From positions 1,550,001-1,614,000 of the forward strand of contig NZ_CP195119.1 of assembly GCF_052056915.1 (NCBI RefSeq): a stretch of 64,000 bases of DNA. The letters are read 5' to 3'. Under the pieces are notes generated by a model. That model was not told where the DNA came from. It did not search any database and was given only the letters and a program-made list of their open reading frames with translations. Positions 61,347 through 64,000 of this stretch are shown here, one piece after another. The number at the start of each line of letters is the position of its first letter. The stretch's first letter is position 1. Origin of the DNA: MTP4 sp052056915 (lineage in GTDB: Archaea; Halobacteriota; Methanosarcinia; Methanosarcinales; Methanosarcinaceae). The translations under genes and the position numbers were made by a program.

Positions 61347-62132
61347 ATGAAAGACCCGCTAAAAACAATAAGGGAAACAAAACCCCTGATACATCATATC
61401 ACTAACTGGGTAACCATTTACGACTGCGCAAATATGACAAGAGCGATCGGTGCCCTTCCTGTAATGGCTCATGCTCCCGAAGAATGTGCTGACATGACAA
61501 AGATCTCATCCGCTCTTGTGCTTAATATCGGGACCCTGACAGTTGAAATTATAGATTCTATGCTTCTCTCCGCTACTGCTGCAAATGAGAAGGGAATCCC
61601 GGTAGTACTCGATGCCGTAGGGGTCGGGGCTACGAAGTTCAGGGATGACATGGCTGCGAAAATCCTTGATTCCGTTCAGATTGATGTTATCAAAGGCAAC
61701 TATTCCGAAATCGCAAAACTGGCAGGCGAAAACGCCGCAACAAAAGGAGTTGAAGCAACTTCAATAGACGCTGACCCCGGACAGGTTGCAAAAGGACTTG
61801 CAAAATCAAAATCATGCACCGTTGTGATGACAGGAAAAGCAGACATAATAAGTAATGGGGAAAAGACGTTTATTGTAAAGAACGGGCATGAGTTAATGGG
61901 GTCAATTGTCGGGACCGGATGCATAGCAGCATCAATAATTGCTTCATTTGCGGCAGTAAATCCTGATTATTGTGACGCGTCCAGGGATGCTCTGTGCTAC
62001 TTTGGAGTTGCAGGAGAACTTGCAGCCGAAAAATCAAACGGTCCGGGAAGTTTCAAGGTGAATTTGTATGATGAGGCATTCAACCTCTCAGATGAAACCG
62101 TAAAAAATAAGATGAATTTTGAAGAATGTTAA
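61347..62132 (+). CDS. thiM: Hydroxyethylthiazole kinase
   Basis: 261 aa from ATG 61347 with GAGGA 5 nt upstream; an ORF extension to 61245 lacks a site. Phosphorylates hydroxyethylthiazole for thiamine salvage. KPLIHHITNWVTIYDCANMT, DAVGVGATKFRDDMA, NYSEIAKLAG and MGSIVGTGCIAASIIASF (catalytic Cys-containing GTGC motif) are all present. Followed by thiE 40 bp later. I saw no TPP riboswitch upstream. Confidence 0.93.
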   Translation: MKDPLKTIRETKPLIHHITNWVTIYDCANMTRAIGALPVMAHAPEECADMTKISSALVLNIGTLTVEIIDSMLLSATAANEKGIPVVLDAVGVGATKFRDDMAAKILDSVQIDVIKGNYSEIAKLAGENAATKGVEATSIDADPGQVAKGLAKSKSCTVVMTGKADIISNGEKTFIVKNGHELMGSIVGTGCIAASIIASFAAVNPDYCDASRDALCYFGVAGELAAEKSNGPGSFKVNLYDEAFNLSDETVKNKMNFEEC

Positions 62133-62175
62133 TCCCGGGTTAAAAGTATCCGGAGAATTTTAATCTTTGATAAAG

Positions 62176-62832
62176 ATGAAATTTATGAACCAGAAAAAAT
62201 TCCTGTTAGACGAGATTGACTTTTATCTTGTGACGGATTCCGAACTCTCAAGGAAAGGCACTTTAGCCGATGTAGGGGATGCAGTTGAATCAGGCTGTAA
62301 GATTATCCAGTACCGGGAGAAGAACAAAAACACAAAAGAAATGATCAACGAGGCATCCGAAATCAAGAAAATATGCAGAGATAATGCGATATTTCTGGTC
62401 AATGACAGAATTGATGTTGCTTTAGCGGCTGGCGCCGATGGGGTGCATATAGGCCAGGACGATATGCCAATTGATATTGCAAGAAAACTTCTTGGTGCCG
62501 AGAAGATAATTGGCCTTACCGTCCATAACAGGGGTGAGGCAATTGAAGCAGAAAAAAAAGGTGCTGATTATGTCGGACTTGGCCCTATATTCGATACTTC
62601 AACTAAAAAAGATGCAGGAAAGGGAATTGGCCCTGATAGGATAAGGGAAGTTAAAAATGCAATAAAAATCCCGGTGGTTGCTATCGGCGGAATAAACAAA
62701 GAGAACTGCGGAAATGTAATCGAAAGCGGGGCTGACAGCCTGGTTGCAATTTCTGCAATAGTATGCAGTGAGGATGTAAAAAGAGAAACACAAGATTTTA
62801 TTGAGATCATCCTGAAGCATAAAACCCCATAA
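62176..62832 (+). CDS. thiE: Thiamine-phosphate synthase
   Basis: 218 aa from ATG 62176 (TTG 62167 and ATG 62185 also possible). Joins hydroxymethylpyrimidine diphosphate and hydroxyethylthiazole phosphate. IDFYLVTDSELSRKGTLADV, GCKIIQYREKNKNTKEM, FLVNDRIDVALAAGADGVHI, GQDDMP and VVAIGGINKENCGNVIESGA are the TIM-barrel signatures. Length is normal. Second gene of the thiM-thiE operon. Confidence 0.92.
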   Translation: MKFMNQKKFLLDEIDFYLVTDSELSRKGTLADVGDAVESGCKIIQYREKNKNTKEMINEASEIKKICRDNAIFLVNDRIDVALAAGADGVHIGQDDMPIDIARKLLGAEKIIGLTVHNRGEAIEAEKKGADYVGLGPIFDTSTKKDAGKGIGPDRIREVKNAIKIPVVAIGGINKENCGNVIESGADSLVAISAIVCSEDVKRETQDFIEIILKHKTP

Positions 62833-63264
62833 ATCGAAGAATCGATGAAAAAACATGTTATACAGATAGTTTCAGGGATGAATTCGGACTTTTATTTTCT
62901 GAACTCTCTTTTTCACACTTAGTTCGGACCATCTCTGACCTCATTCACCCGGCTTATTCAAAGAGAGTACTCACCGTGTTCATTCGGCTTACTCACATGG
63001 CTAATTCACAGGGCATATTCCCCGCTTTTATTCGGCTTATTCACCAGGCTTATTCACCAGGCTTATTCACCAGGCAATACACCCGGATCAGCCTTACAGG
63101 GCTCATGATGCCGATTTTATAGTTCACAGTGAGAACCCGGATCCGTTACTTTTATTTATTTTTCGAGATACCTAAACTACCATAAAACTTTATTATCACA
63201 AAACTTTACACAACCAATATGCAGCAAGTATTCAAATAAAAACAGAGTCAAAAAGGAGTTTAAT
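62833..63264. repeat. Spacer with degenerate 13-bp CAGGCTTATTCAC repeats
   Basis: About 430 bp. Three to four consecutive copies of CAGGCTTATTCAC lie at 63031-63074, with decayed relatives (CCGGCTTATTCA, TTCGGCTTACTCAC) from 62945. TATA-like TTTATTTATTTTT at 63150-63162 precedes the second HyuA-type gene. Confidence 0.7.
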
Positions 63265-64000
63265 ATGCAGTACAGCCTGGGCATTGACGCAGGAGGCACC
63301 TACACCGATGCGGTGCTTATAAGGGATTCTGACGGCGAGATTGTCGATTCCAATAAGGCACTCACCACCTATCCCGACCTCCTGACCGGCATAAAAAACG
63401 TAATTGATAGCCTGAAACCGGAGTACCTTGAACACGTAAAACTGGTTTCGGTTTCAACAACCCTTTCAACTAACACCATTCTCGAAGGGACCGGTTTTCC
63501 GGTAGCCCTGATTCTCATCGGGGACCACCCCCTTGAAAAGGAACTTCCGACAAAGCACGTACTTTTCGCCGGCGGCGGGCACAACCATAACGGAGAAGAA
63601 GTGTCTCCCCTGGACCTCAGCGCAATCGAGAAATTTGCCCTGCAGGTAAAAGATAAGGTCTCAGCGTTTGCCATCTCTTCTTACTTCAGCACCCGGAACC
63701 CCGAACATGAACTGAGAGCCAGGGACCGGGTCCTCGAGCTAACAGGCCTTCCTGCGGTCTGCGGGCACGAGCTCTCCCAGGAACTGGGGGCTTACGAAAG
63801 AGCTGTGACTGCTTTCCTGAACGCCCAGCTAATCCCCATAACCCGGCAGTTCGTGCAGTCCATTATAACGGACATCAAAGCCAGAGGAATTAACGCAAGA
63901 CTCCTGATGCTCAAGTGTGACGGCTCGGTGCTGGGGATAAGGGACGCCCTGCAGAAGCCCATCGAGACCATCTTTTCCGGGCCTGCGGCAAGCCTTGTCG
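63265..64000 (+). CDS. Hydantoinase/oxoprolinase-type (HyuA) protein, second copy, partial
   Basis: 245 codons are in the window; the gene continues past 64000. ATG 63265 follows AAAGGAG. MQYSLGIDAGGTYTDAVLIR, STTLSTNTILEGTGFPVALI, HELSQELGAYERAVTAFLNA and the FSGPAASL end match the copy at 55496 position by position (well over 60 percent identical by eye). The two copies probably arose by duplication and may act on different partners. Confidence 0.88.
   Translation, partial: MQYSLGIDAGGTYTDAVLIRDSDGEIVDSNKALTTYPDLLTGIKNVIDSLKPEYLEHVKLVSVSTTLSTNTILEGTGFPVALILIGDHPLEKELPTKHVLFAGGGHNHNGEEVSPLDLSAIEKFALQVKDKVSAFAISSYFSTRNPEHELRARDRVLELTGLPAVCGHELSQELGAYERAVTAFLNAQLIPITRQFVQSIITDIKARGINARLLMLKCDGSVLGIRDALQKPIETIFSGPAASLV

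Overview
The window is archaeal and most likely from Methanosarcina or a close relative (Methanosarcinaceae). This rests on an archaeal-type prolyl-tRNA synthetase, an archaeal CobT-like protein, a DUF1638 protein, a geranylgeranyl-lipid reductase, TATA-box promoters, AT-rich spacers and an in-frame amber codon of the kind that group can read as pyrrolysine. No rRNA, CRISPR array, insertion sequence or prophage was seen.

Layout. 1-7.1 kb is housekeeping: the proS 3' end, cobT-like, two small zinc-ribbon proteins, two identical tRNA-Asn genes around a CAU tRNA, class I aldolase and pyruvate kinase. 7.4-20 kb is the most unusual part. Two divergent clusters start from near-identical promoter-operator modules about 70 bp apart. 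The leftward cluster has an unknown protein, a long coiled-coil protein, a TPR protein and a membrane Ser/Thr kinase with an aromatic-repeat ectodomain. The rightward cluster has two small proteins resembling ESCRT-III (amphipathic N-terminus, basic then acidic helices), a short TPR protein, a Vps4/CdvC-like AAA ATPase with an MIT-like N-terminus, and two more TPR proteins. I infer a regulated membrane-remodelling or scaffold system.

20-29 kb holds a geranylgeranyl reductase, a very large secreted protein with two solute-binding and three Cache-like domains whose signal peptide is interrupted by TAG, a methyltransferase, and divergent glnK-amt and amt units. 29-34.5 kb has two metal/metalloid permease cassettes, each with a small CxxC thioredoxin-like protein. 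Recurrent 20-bp palindromes with two different half-sites lie before them, and an ArsR regulator sits between them. 34.5-47 kb is an ABC uptake locus (one permease, one ATPase, four lipoprotein binding proteins and a decayed fifth) interleaved with methyltransferases. 47-53 kb has two half-size permease-like proteins, Cys-containing paralogs, a universal stress protein, ACR3, ArsR, an AhpD-like protein with a Cys tail, and a ferredoxin. 53-64 kb carries a GNAT acetyltransferase, DUF1638, two HyuA-type proteins (the second cut by the window end), a DEAD-box helicase and thiM-thiE.

Functional calls come from motif recognition in the translated sequence. No database search was possible.
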